DNA of 64,000 nt, from contig JAOPHQ010001142.1 of NCBI GenBank assembly GCA_030340625.1, positions 1 through 64,000 of the forward strand, given 5' to 3'. Position 1 is the first letter of the stretch; every line of letters starts with the position of its first letter. This DNA is from Merluccius polli (Eukaryota; Chordata; Actinopteri; Gadiformes; Merlucciidae). Position numbers and translations under genes: made by a program. Of this stretch, positions 1 through 11,989 are shown piece by piece. The notes beneath the pieces were generated by a model. That model saw only the letters and a program-made list of their open reading frames with translations, was not told the DNA's origin and made no database searches.

Positions 1-1666
1 TTGCAAATACAAAGTGGTTTCAGGACCACAGATGGTTCCAATGATGAGGCCATGCGATGCGAAGTGAACGAGTTGAAGTCATCAGTGGGAACAAAATCGA
101 CAAAAATCCAAGGGAATGCACTCATTCAACCAGAATGGGATTTTCTTGTTGGGGTGTAGTGTTCCTCCCTCACCGACCGTAACACATCCACTATGTTGGG
201 TGACCGGTGTCAGTCAAGTTAGACAATTGATCCTCTCCTTTCTTCTTTTAGTAATACAAATCACTGTAACCCACTAGACAGAGTAGATCCAAACCGAGTC
301 GGTAAACCGCTGACTGAAGGGAAGCCGTCCAACACAGTCTCTCATCATGGAGCCTCAGCCATTGCCACGGCAACTCAATATTGTACAGTTCAATTTCCAG
401 TATGATGGGCTCTGTGATATAATTGCACGGCAACATAGGAGAGGCAAGATGGGAAAAGAGAACTAGAGAGAGGTGGGATAAAGAGGGATTTGGAGTGGCA
501 AATTTGCAGCAGAAATTCAGCTTTTATATTTAGTATACATAGTTTTATTAGAAAAAAGTCTTTAAAAATATGCAAATAGTTTATTCATATATAATCCCAC
601 CTGGGGTCACAACAGCTCTCGCCAAAACAGATGCGAGAGAACAAAATAACAGAAGAAATACAAAAATACAAAATTAGGCTGAAAGCAAAAAAGCAAAAAT
701 ATACACTAAAATCTGTATAATAACCCCTGCCAGCCTCCCACCCACCCCAAACACACACACACACCAAAACACACACACACACACACACACACACATTATT
801 GTCACCCATCCTTGCGAGGGCTAAAACATGCAAGCGTGCGACTACTGCGCAACCACGCTTCGATGGTACACGCACGCGAGGGCCGACCTCGCGAGGTCAC
901 CCCCAACCCTAATCCCGCACCCAGCACCCGCTCTTCAAGATTTATTCCACCACATATTCAGCCGACTTTAGTGTAGATAGACACAGCGCTACTATGTTAT
1001 AGCAGTACTTCTGGGGGGAGACTGCACAGACTTCAGATATTAATCTAAAGTCTGATTTGTGAGAGTACCCCAACTCAGCTCCGCCTATTTCCACGTCGGA
1101 CTACGACAGTGTGCTGAAGTATTTCTTTGATGTATATATATATTTTATTTCTTAGATTTGTTGTATTTTCTCCTCTTTTCTTTGCTCTTTATTTGCATGG
1201 CAAATTTCTTTCATTTTGAGAATACACGGCTAACTAACTTAGACAGCATAATGACAGACATTAGTTTATTCTCAAGCTGCGTCTTGCATTTGGAAGATGT
1301 ATTTATCAAGTTAGGATCAGAACTATAAGTCACGTGATGTAGCCTATAAGGCCAACCAAGTGTAGTAGATATTATGCCGGCCCAGACAGAAAGGCTTTTC
1401 ATTTGAGGGGTTACAAAAGGAAAGGTCTACATTGTTCAATTCTTCCTTAGAAGATAAAGTAAGATATAATAATAATGCCAACAATGATATTAACCTTTTT
1501 AAATGATATAGCAACGAAAAAAACAACAACTAATCAAGCTGTTGAGAACTCTAGTCATACTCGCGACGCTAGTATGACTTATGCACAGTTATTGTATTTA
1601 GTGTTAGGCCTTGTACAATTTGAGAGACAGGCATATTCACTTCAGAGACATTAAATATATTTCTTA
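1..1666. other. Noncoding, no gene seen
   Basis: AT-rich unique sequence with an (AC)n tract at 750-796 and a 14-bp palindrome GACCTCGCGAGGTC at 885-898. No supportable exon or RNA gene. Confidence 0.6.
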
Positions 1667-1671
1667 TAGGC

Positions 1672-2462
1672 TGTGGAGTGTGTGTTGTTGTTGTTGGCAG
1701 GTACGACTGCCACACTGGCGCCCAATGTGGGGCATGGAAGGGCTGCCCAAACCCGCTCTGGAGTCACCAGGTCCAGCCACACCTCTGCCAGCCAGCACCA
1801 CAGCCCCAAGGTCCAGGACCTACCCAGGGCTGTTCCAGGCCCTCTGAGGAGCTACCTCCGCGGCCCAGCTGTCAGGCCTCCTCCGAGCCCATCCAGCCAG
1901 CCCCTGCAAACGGCCAGCCCAGAGACGCCTCCGCCGACCGAGGCGGCGTCCCCAGGCCTCCGGTCTCCGGGATGGAGGGGGAGGGTGGGGTTGGCGTGTG
2001 CCCCTGGGGAGGTGTAGCGGCAGTGGGGTTTTGGGTGGTTGTTTGTATTTTTATTTTAGGTATGGCACCCCTGTAAAGAGTCCAGGTTTTGTGCAGGTAT
2101 GGGTATTTTTTTTCTGTTTGCTTGGATGGGGGAGGGGGGAGTAGGCTGAGGCTGGGGATTCTCCAGTGTGTGGTTGCTAGCTGGTCTACAGCCTCACCTG
2201 GTCTGAGTCACACTGATTAGACTCTGGGCTGGGTGGGGCTGCACACCTGTGGTGCAGAGCAATCATGGCACCCAGGATAAACCAGCTATCACCACACACA
2301 CTCAGGAGAGAGACACTGTCATGGCAGCATGTTACATCTGCTCGGCAAATACCATCTTGCCATCTCCAATAAATGCATTCTCAACCAACATCTACCTGTC
2401 CTGTGTCGGAGGGCCCCAGCAAAAGCCACTAAGGTGGCGTGTGCCAGGAAGCAACTGCCACA
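1672..2462 (+). mobile_element. Short non-autonomous LTR retrotransposon (TRIM-like) with 5-bp target duplication
   Basis: The element is flanked by TAGGC at 1667-1671 and 2463-2467. It begins TGTGG and ends GCCACA. Right after the shortened 5' LTR (1672-1714) is a primer binding site, TGGCGCCCAATGTGGGGC (1716-1733). This is one base from the known site complementary to tRNA-Lys1,2 used by some betaretroviruses. A GC-rich internal region of about 430 bp with no gag or pol motifs follows. A purine tract (gggggagggggga, about 2128-2140) comes about 25 bp before the 3' LTR (2167-2462). The LTR has AATAAA at 2368. The reading frames across the internal region are proline-rich and match no domain I recognise, so it needs enzymes in trans. 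Confidence 0.85.
2167..2462 (+). repeat. 3' LTR of the TRIM-like element
   Basis: A 296-bp LTR from TGTGTGGTTGCTAGC to CAACTGCCACA. Closely related copies are at 41160-41443 (sense) and 49743-50031 (antisense), with a partial sense copy at 49026-49156. A poly(A) signal lies inside at 2368-2373. Confidence 0.88.
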
Positions 2463-2467
2463 TAGGC

Positions 2468-4689
2468 CTAAAACCCAGCCACCCAAACCCGTTTGGATGG
2501 TGGTTCGCCATTGCCTTCGTTGGAGCTCGCACCTTTTGTCCTGCGAGTCTACATTCTTGTTTGGCACAGCTTTTGTAGCCATGCTACAAAATAAACAGTT
2601 TAACTTGTAAAATGTAACTGGGTTATTAGATTTTTAGAAAGCTTTGATTGATTGATTTTGAAGTGTCGTAAAATAATATGACCAGCCTTGTGTCATGTGA
2701 GAGTGACGTGTTTCTTTATAGGTGCCGCAAATTCCCCTTGAATGAATGAATTTGCACACAGAGCATTTCTGGGAATAAGGGTGTTATGAATCACAGGTTA
2801 TGTTATACAATTAATGATGCTTTGTGAGCCATTGTTTTTGCAGAACTGACAAGTGACAACTTCAAACTGCAAACCACAAGACTAGATCATCATTCCTCAA
2901 TGGTGTGTCAAACAAACAAAAAACCTTCATGCAAAAATCACTATTTGAAGCTTGTTGTGTCCTTTACTTTTGTGTTATGTTGTGTTGCTATTTGACCTTT
3001 AATTTTTTCTTGTTTCAGCAAGCAGCATTCCTGAACAATAGGTCACAGGTCATTGTTGAACTTTAGGATCTTCTACTTCATCTGTTAGTTAAGATCACCA
3101 GGGGACAAAAGAGTAGTAAGAAAACACTCATTGATTAACACCCAATAAATCCCAAATGACTTTCATACTTTCTGTTTGAGCTAAGGCTCTCATTCTTGTC
3201 TGTCTGGCAGCTGGCAAGTGAAAAGGGTATTTACAGCACTCATTAAATTTAAACGTTAACAAACAACAAGTTAACTTGGGTTGTTACTCAGTATACCAAA
3301 TGTTTCGCATTTCTCTGGAATGAGATTAGATTTAAAAGCCTCCCATGCCATGTCTTGTTCTTGGTCAGAGATCTAGAAAAATGCTCTCCTTCTCTAATGC
3401 TTGGCAACCTTTTGAAATTTGGCTTTATTTTCTTTGAATGTTTATGCCAAGGGCTCGTCTTGGCTTCTGTGTGTGCTGTGTCCACCATGTGTATCCGTCA
3501 GTCTGGCCATAAATAACACTTGTCCTCATTATATTTTCACTGCTGAAACAGCTTTTCCTCAAAAAGGGCTCACATAGGGCCTGTATCGCTGCAAAAATAC
3601 CCTTGAGTCACACGCGACAATATGGCGTAACAGGCGGAGATGATACTGTTGGGCGGTGTCCTGTCATTCCCTCCACCAGGGGACCCAGATCTCCGTCGGG
3701 ACCTTTCTACAGCACAGAGCACCGTCTCTCCAACAGACAGGGGGACAGGGACAGAGAGAGGGACAGGGACAGAGAGGAGAGACTTCTCTTCACTTGTGGA
3801 CAAGGCCCAGGAAGAGCAGGAAGCACACATCCACTCATTAGCGCATTTAGAGAACCGGCCCCTTCGGCTTTGTTCCCCTATCACGGCTCTTAAACTGGCT
3901 GGAAATCCCCACTTCCAAGACTGTGAGCCGTATCTTCCGATGCTGCCGCCCCCCCCCCCACCCTCCCACTCCCCTTTGTACCGTCAGGGATGTGGTGGGG
4001 GTAAGGGGATGGGGGGTGGTGGAGGTGGAGGAGGAAAGAGGAAGGAGGACCAAGGAGGACGGAGCTAATGGTTGCCCTGCTCCAGGAGAGGGTCTGTGCT
4101 CTGTTCCGCCAGGGATGAGTGGATCACATGCTTGGTTGGACTTAGGTGAAGCCTCCCCTGTCCGCTGAGTGAATGTTTCACTGGGGGAGGCATTCACGGA
4201 AGGGAGTTGACACAAAGATGACACACACACACACACATACACTCCCTCGCACTTCTGAGAAGAAGGGCCAGTCGGAGGTGAAGCGCGACCGAGGAGAAAC
4301 TAGTGGTGTGGGGGGCGATGATGGGGTGGCAGGGGTAAATGGAGGACACAAAACGGTTGGGGTGGGGGGTGTCGATGTGGATCGTTTCACCGAAAGCACG
4401 TTTGTGATTCGTGTTTTGACACGCGCCGATGCTGCGGCAGCGGCGGCAGCAGTGTGGACGGCCGCGGTGTGATTGAATGTGGCTGTGAGCTGTCCACACT
4501 CACCTGCGCATACAGAGGCTTGACATGGGGAAGGGTCCTCGGTGAAGAACAGAGGGGTCATGAAGAGCTGTACACTACAGCCTTTAAGTCATCCTCCAGT
4601 GTGTGACGTTGAAATCCCATATCCCGATGGGTTGGCATTGATCGACGATGCGTGCTAAGCTTGTATGGTCAATGACTTGTGCTCACGTA
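2468..4689. other. Noncoding, no gene seen
   Basis: Unique sequence. From about 3950 it is G/C-skewed with short C, GGT and AC runs (4219-4236). Open frames here are low-complexity and lack domains. Confidence 0.55.
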
Positions 4690-4795
4690 CACTTTTTACA
4701 CTTCTGGTTAGATGCCACACTACATTTCGTTGTCTCCATACTTATTCTGTGCAATGACAATGACGTTAAATCTAATCTAATCTATCTAAGAAAGA
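4690..4795 (+). mobile_element. LINE 3' tail fragment
   Basis: CTACATTTCGTTGTCTCC, then TGTGCAATGACAATGACGTT, then a short (AATCT)n tail, as in the 3' ends of common fish LINEs. The 5' limit is not visible. Confidence 0.6.
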
Positions 4796-5446
4796 AAAAA
4801 ACATTTTAATTAGTTCAACTTGTACTGACCTGCATAATTTCTATGCACATTCAGCAACATTTAGTCATTTCTCCTGATGAGCAGCTGGACCGGTTCAAAT
4901 AGTGCAGCAGACTACATCATGTATTTTAAATCCATATTACAGTAAACATGTTGACTCCCCCGTACAACACCGTGACCTGTTGCACACAAAGGGGACGGTA
5001 TGGCTGCATGACATTACTTGTAAAGCTGCCCTAACTGGAATGCAATAAGGATTTCTACACGCAAACACAAATCCTTTCAAAGTCATGAAGAAAAACCAAG
5101 CGCTCTGAAGAGCCGGGAGTCTAGCTAAAGTAATTTGTAGTGTGGAGGGCATTACGGAGAACAAACCCCGTCACAGTGCTGGGGTTGAATATCTCTGGGT
5201 TAATGAGAGGTAACTCTAAATGTAATGCGGTTACAGGAGGGGAAGGTGGGGGGGGGGGGCATCCATGGGCAGACATGCAGCTCTCTCTCATTAACCGTAT
5301 AGAGAAGGGGAAAAAATGACATGTTTAGTGTGAGCCCAGGGCCCCGGCCTGTGTTGTGGGAAGGAGCTGCAACAGTTAACATAGGGAGGTCTCACCCAGG
5401 GAGGGAGCCATATACACCACACTTTGTCTCTCTCTCTCACACACAT

Positions 5447-5447
<1 letters not shown>

Positions 5448-5482
<35 letters not shown>
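5448..5482. repeat. (AC)n microsatellite
   Basis: Pure CA dinucleotides for about 35 nt, preceded by a short (TC)n. Confidence 0.95.
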
Positions 5483-5484
<2 letters not shown>

Positions 5485-5591
5485 ATGCATGTGAGTACAC
5501 ACATGCAATGAGCAAAACAGACCATATTCAAATCTAACTCACTTCAAGATAGAGATACTGTGAGCAAGAGAAAGCGAGAGAGAGAAAGCGC

Positions 5592-5593
<2 letters not shown>

Positions 5594-5648
<55 letters not shown>
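5594..5648. repeat. (GA)n microsatellite
   Basis: About 27 uninterrupted GA units. Confidence 0.95.
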
Positions 5649-5650
<2 letters not shown>

Positions 5651-5760
5651 TGTGATGGACAGAGATGCTGTGGCAGAGAGCTGTTTGTTTTTATCGTGCG
5701 TATGTTTCCCAGGAAGGAGGAAAACAGAAAGAGAGAAATATAGACAAGAGCAAGAAATGA

Positions 5761-5763
<3 letters not shown>

Positions 5764-5829
<66 letters not shown>
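5764..5829. repeat. Compound (TA)n-(GA)n microsatellite
   Basis: About 18 TA units run directly into about 14 GA units. Confidence 0.95.
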
Positions 5830-5832
<3 letters not shown>

Positions 5833-8800
5833 AGAGAGGGAAGTAGCCCAAGGAGACACTGCTCTTGTCTGGCCTGTTTCCCGGCCTCCTGTGTTGGAGC
5901 ATGAAAAGAAACAGGTCGTTTACACCAACGTGAAAAAGCCACCAGGGCCACAGCAGCACCTGGATGTTATTTGGGCTAATGGACTAGGGGCTTACTCAAT
6001 AGCAATCAACATGGGGGGGCTGGTTGCTTTGTTTCAGCCGGCGCCTCGCTCCGCCAGCACTTTTTTTTCTCTCTCTTGTTTTATTTTGTTTTACCCACAG
6101 CACCTTCCCAACAACACACTCCCTGCTCTTTCTGCATCTCTCTCTCCCCCTCTTCCTTTCTTCCTCTGTCTCCCTCTCTTCCTCTGTCTCACTCTCTCTC
6201 ACCCTCTGTCCCTCCCCTGCTCTTACTCTTATCTCTCCCCACCCTCTCTCCTGTCTTGCTTCTCTTCACTCTGCGTGTTTATTTTATGTTTCCAAGAGCT
6301 GGGAGTCTGGAGTGTTATGACAAAAGGCCTCTACTCCCCCCGGATGTGTGCAGTCATTGCTTGTGTCATGCCCTTAAGAGGTATGGGGGCCCTCGCTGCA
6401 CTGGCCTGGCCCCACCCGGCCCGTGGCCCTTCCCAGACAGGGAGTGAGGCCCCCATGAAGGAGGGGCTCCTATAGAGGGCCCCTGGTGGAGGGGTGACTC
6501 TTGCCTGCCAAACCCTGCCCTACCCTGACCTGCCCCTCACCAATGGACCACCTGCACTCCCAGACGATGTACTCACGTGGCAAACATGCACGGACAAACA
6601 CACAGACACACCGTCACATAGAAAAGGTGGAAACAGCGCATGCACATGCTTGCATAGACATGCATGGACTCACCCACACCCAGACACTCACACACAAACA
6701 CACACACGCAGGCATGCACGCACGCATGTGTGCAAGCACACAAACACACACACACACACATGAACATAGAAACAGGATGCATAGACTGGACACATGGCGT
6801 TCTCTTGTTTCCCCCGTCTTGACGCTCTGTCCATGCAGACAGTTGAAAATGCTGACACGGGACTTCCTGCCACAGGTCCATTTCCTCCAGCTCTCCAGCG
6901 CTGACCTCATCCATACACGTCGGACGACGGCTCAGTGCTGTTTGCCATCTATCATGCGGTACTCCTGCAGAGCTTAGAAACCCCCTATAGTGCTCTGATG
7001 TAAGCGGAGCCCCGATCGCACGACCACCACCACCACCACCACCACAACCACCAAGCTGACTCATTTATCCTCCCCTTGCCTTTATTTGAACAAAAATCAA
7101 CAATTGGGGTGGTTGGAGGCGGGGTGGGGGGGTGGATATCTTATGAGCAAGAACACACTGAGCAGACTGCGGAGTGTTTTCCATTAGAGCTTCGATCGCT
7201 ATCTCTTTCATCCCCCCCTTCAGTGGAGATGACAAACACATTTTCCTGTTCACCGTGTAATGTACTTCATTTGTCATATCGTGTAAGGATCTCCCGGTTG
7301 TGAGCAGCGGGACCAGAGGGCAGGGTGTTCAGAGTGTGTGTGTGCGTGTGTGTGCGTGTATGTGTGTGTGCTGTGTGGGGGGGGGATTGGCAGCTGGAAC
7401 TGGCATCAGAAAAGAGCCATTGTTTGACAATTGCCGACAACTGCTACAAGACCAAACCAAGGAAGACACGGTAGGACAAATAACTATTGGAGGAGGAGTG
7501 ATGCTTTGGATTAAAGACTCCAGTAAACAGAGATACAGAGGGTCAGTTCACTTTCCATACACCCTCTTCTCTGCCGCTTGCCAGCACTTGGATTAAAATT
7601 GTATAAAATACAAACAAACACAGAATTTCCTCAATGTTAAAATGGCATAATTTTCCCATGAGTTAATTTGAGCCACAAAACCTGACATGCTTTAGGAGGT
7701 GCAACCTAATATCGCCTGGACTCCAAGACCTGCCACAAGGATCTCGATGTAACCAGGAGGGAAGGAAGTGAACACACAGGAGGACGGGCGTGGATGGAAA
7801 TATGTGCAGTAACCTAACAACCTAAGTAACAACACATGGCAGCAGGAGGAGGAATTCTTCATTCGGTGGACACCGACCGACCGCACAGGAGCCGGGATTG
7901 GCTGAAGGGATGTCAGAGTCCCTCGTACCGGAGCCAGGATTGGCTGAAGGATGTCCGAGTGCCCCCGACGGGAAGCTGATAAGGTCCTGCCATACCTAAT
8001 TCCTTTCCATGTTCTCATCCTGGGGTAGGCATCACAATGGGCATGATTCATAGGGGTAATTCCGCTCGCTACTGACTTGGCTCCTGGCTGGATTTGAGAA
8101 GAATGTGACCTCACAATGTGCCTCTTTCAGGCCCATCCCTGTCTGAGTTGTGCGGGACCTTCTCCTTGAAGACGCCCCCTCTATTCCCCCCCCCCCGGCA
8201 GTGGTAGAGCGCCACGGACCAAAGGGAAGGCGGCGGCAACGCTATCGAAGTTACAGGAGGGGAATAAAGTTCTGGTTGTTTTTCAAAACATGGCCTCTTA
8301 TTTTCTCCTCTGCTCTTCAATGTTTCCCCCCAAACCTCTGTTTTCCTTGCACCCCCCCCCCCCTTTCCCCAGCCTCATAACGAACAGGATAACATGTGAA
8401 ACAGGACCACATGTTATCCAAAACATACTGTTTGGAAATATGAACCCCCCCCCCCCCTACCCCCAGGCCGCCTCTATGAGATGCTCAACAAACCCAAATC
8501 ATAATTTGTAATGATGCATGATTTATGATTTAGCTGCATTATTCCATTTGAAGCTCATTTCATTTCTGGTTGCAGCCCATCTGCCACAGACACTAAGGCT
8601 CTAGTCGTTATCTACTGTCGGTATTGAAGCATACATTATCTTGTGGGGCAGATTGATCCAAAATCAGTGCACAAATGACAAAACATAAAAACGATGGTCA
8701 AACTCAATGGAAATGTGCATCGTAACAATACTAATAAAACACCAAAGAATTCCAATAAATGTACCTTTTACATATGGAAAATTGAATAAAATATTTTCAA

Positions 8801-10134
8801 TGTACCCAGCTACCAATGTGTAGCCTACAATTACAGACATCAAAACATGACATTAGCTTTTTAATGTTAAGCTCTGGCTTGACTGTGCGCCAAACACAGC
8901 AGATTAACGAGCGATGGGTTTCGGCCTGAATAGGGTCACTGGGGTCGGCGCCAAGGGAAAAAGTAACCCACTAATACAGAGTTTGTGTAATTTCTACAGC
9001 ACATCAGGCATGACCCAACCCATCAGGCCTCAGCATCCTCCTTCTTGGATGCCGTCTTTAGACCTCAGAAATGCCTTTCTCTACAGAAAAGTTCTGCGAA
9101 AAAATATAGAATAGTATAGCTCAGTGGTCCAATAAATCTCTCTTTTACTCAAGCAAGCCACGCAGACCCCTGCCCTGTTTAACTCACGCTTCATTGAAGT
9201 AAAAAAAATTGAAAGTGACTTTACAGCCCTACACCATCATCATCATCCTCCAGAAATCTGGCACTCGTCATGGCACGCCATGCGCTTGCATGCGCTTGCA
9301 TGGCGCTTTCACGCCACACATAAAAAGGGCGTTGACACGTTCATACTGGTAAGTAGTGCTGGTTTTGACACTGCTCTCGCATCCTGGGGCAGCCTCCCCT
9401 CCTCATCTCATAGGAGGGGTGAGCGTGCCGTGATGTCACCTCTGGCACGGCGCTCGCCTCTGAAAATCCTCCACGGGCCCGTCCCAGTGCCATTGAACAC
9501 GAGGCAGACATTACTCAGAGCGAGAGTGGAGACTATCTGTTCTCTGCCGTCAAAGCCGGTGCTTGTTAGTTAGCATGAGTGCCTGCCAGCGCAGGCTCAT
9601 TGTCTGTTGACTCTACTGTAAGCAAGATCAACACAATGCACATCAGATAGTGAGGGCCTCGGCAGAGCCATCCTCAGTTTTTGGCTCTGTCAACCCCCTC
9701 CACCGACTCCCCCCACTCTACCCCTCTCCCTGTCACTCTCTTAACTTAACCCCCCCTCCCCGTGCTTCAACTCCACCGGCTCCATCCGCGAGCCTCCCGG
9801 CGGCAGCATCTTACCACGGCGCTCCGAGTGTGGTTAGTCATAATAGAGCTTCATCTGGCCATCAATCTTTATACACCACCCACCCATCCCCCCCCCCCCC
9901 CCCATCCCTGTGTGTGAGCGGTGCAGAATTGCGTCTTGTGTTGCAGTTAAAAGCATTGGCACTGCTCTACCAGCGCCTGTGATAAATTGATTGCGCTATG
10001 TGAAGCTCGAGAGCAGAGCATGTTTGGAGATCTGGATCCATCATTGGCTGTTTGTCATTGTGCATTAGCAGAAATATGAAGGGATTCCTGCGCTCTGACT
10101 CATAGGCCCCCCTCTCATTTTTTTAGGGGGCCCA
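5830..10134. other. Noncoding with candidate conserved blocks, no gene seen
   Basis: C/T-rich tract at about 6060-6270, AC-rich tract at about 6590-6760, (CCA)n at 7023-7046 and C-runs near 8190, 8350, 8447 and 9890. The stretch 8470-8620 has balanced composition with TAAT/ATTTA-type homeodomain cores. No exon with coherent coding potential was found. Confidence 0.5.
7888..7971. repeat. 42-bp tandem duplication
   Basis: GGAGCCGGGATTGGCTGAAG at 7888 recurs as GGAGCCAGGATTGGCTGAAG at 7930, with diverged 3' halves. Confidence 0.7.
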
Positions 10135-10172
10135 GGGGGGGGGGGGGAGTGTATGGGGGGGGGGGGGGGGGG
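10135..10172. repeat. Two poly-G runs
   Basis: G runs of about 13 and 18 nt separated by AGTGTAT. They may be length-uncertain in the assembly. Confidence 0.9.
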
Positions 10173-10556
10173 TCCAAAAAATGCTCTAAATTTCAATTAA
10201 ACTTGTTGAGGAACAGTTGCCTGGAAATAGAAATCGCATCGCCATTTAAAGAAGTTGTAAAAAAATGTCTGCGACACTCTAGGGGATACAAAGGGCAATT
10301 TGGAAAAAATAATGGGTTGGCAGTTAGGAGAAATAGACTCTTGATGAGCTAGTAAAAGAATGGTTCTTTTGGGCCCTTATTTAAATAAACATACTCTGTG
10401 GTGGGCTTTTTTTTGTCTTCAGCACGACCAAAGCAGCACATTAACTTAATTTTATATCAAAGACACCATGCATGCTTTCAACTAGGTCTTTCTAGAATGG
10501 CATGTGGCATACAGGTGAAATGTCCTCTGTATATGCTATTAACATACAACAGTGTA

Positions 10557-10560
<4 letters not shown>

Positions 10561-10604
<44 letters not shown>
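10561..10604. repeat. (TA)n microsatellite
   Basis: 22 TA units, directly before the perfect hairpin at 10623. Confidence 0.95.
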
Positions 10605-10605
<1 letters not shown>

Positions 10606-10622
10606 CATATATAACATATAAT

Positions 10623-10660
10623 AACAACATGATGCCATCCTATGAAGGCATCATGTTGTT
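10623..10660. repeat. Perfect 14-bp hairpin next to a (TA)n tract
   Basis: AACAACATGATGCC and its exact complement are separated by a 10-nt loop, immediately after a 44-nt (TA)n tract (10561-10604). Confidence 0.85.
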
Positions 10661-11989
10661 GAAGAATGCATGTTTTTTCCTTTTGTTTTGTTGGCATTAT
10701 TGGAAATTTCAAGTAAGTCAAGAACTGTATGTTTCCTTCAAATACAGCCAGTTCCCACCTACACCTCGGTTGTGTTTTCAAAGTTTGTATGTTTTGTAAG
10801 ATAGTCATCTGGCCTCTGCTTATCTGCCACGGCCATGTTGACATGTTCCCCTTTGGCGTACAATGATGTCATCAACCCAATAATAGCACAGAAAAGGGGG
10901 ATTTTTTTCTCAGACCCATGAGAAAGTACGCCGACTCATTCTGTTGCTGTAGATGAAGTTGAATTCAAGCCAAATTCATCTGATGTTTCTATTTTGTGTA
11001 ATGTCTAGACATAAAAAAAAACACTTTACTAGGGACCCAAAAGCCACAGCTGGGGGCCACTCCTCAACCAGCCTGTAGACACTGCTGGAGTGAGAAGCAC
11101 CTTGCAGGACGTCTGTCCAAGTGCTAGCGAGAAGGAAAACCTACAGATTTATTGGCTGTGTATTTTTAGCGCAAAAGATAAAATATAAAATATGAGATAT
11201 AAAACAGGGGGTGAAGTCATCCATTTAGTCTCTCTGCTGGAGGAAAACTAAAAAAGTTTGCCACCATAAAATGTTTATATTAGTGCCTTTTATAAGTTGT
11301 TCCTTGTATACAAGTGTTCACGGTGTCATAAAAAAAACCCAAGGCAAATTAAAAGGTTTGTGGGGATATTGACCACCTATTTTCACACTCAAACAGGCAA
11401 CATATGCAGACTTAAAAACAAGAAAACAGCAACAAAAAAAAACCACAACGTGATCTGTACACAATATGGACACACACCCAAATGTGTACAGATGATTTGA
11501 CTGTGGACCAAAGACAGAGACGGAAAGACGGAGCAGAGGAACTAGTTGTGAAATCATTTAAATAAAAATAGTTATAGCTAAAACTTTAAATTCCACTTAG
11601 GATTAACATTAACATTTCATCATTGGAAAGTTGACCTCATTGAATCATCAATGAACTTTGGATGGTTACATTCAACTGCTGACAAAATAAGAATAGCTGT
11701 AAAAAACAAGATTAAAACAAATATATAATATTCTGTTCATAGTAATGAATTGAATTGTGTTGCTCATGCATGTCTTTAAAAAGCAATGTGGCATTTATAT
11801 TAATATGTTGTTCCAGTGTACTTTTCCTCTTGAGAATATAAATGGATTTTCAAAAATTCTATGAAAGATACCAAGAAAACAACAAAATGGGAACTCAGTG
11901 ATTAAAATACAGTGTTGTTATAAGTGTGGTTGCAAAGCAAGCCACATTGTTATTTTGTGTCTGATTATTATTATTCCACCTAATTTTCC

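Noticed and set aside
1678..2076. 132-codon frame as a possible gene
   Set aside because: It lies across the internal region of the short LTR element and is proline-rich only because of GC content. No gag or pol motif.
4885..4905. tRNA-like B-box (ggttcaaatag)
   Set aside because: No matching A-box, cloverleaf or terminator at the right spacing.
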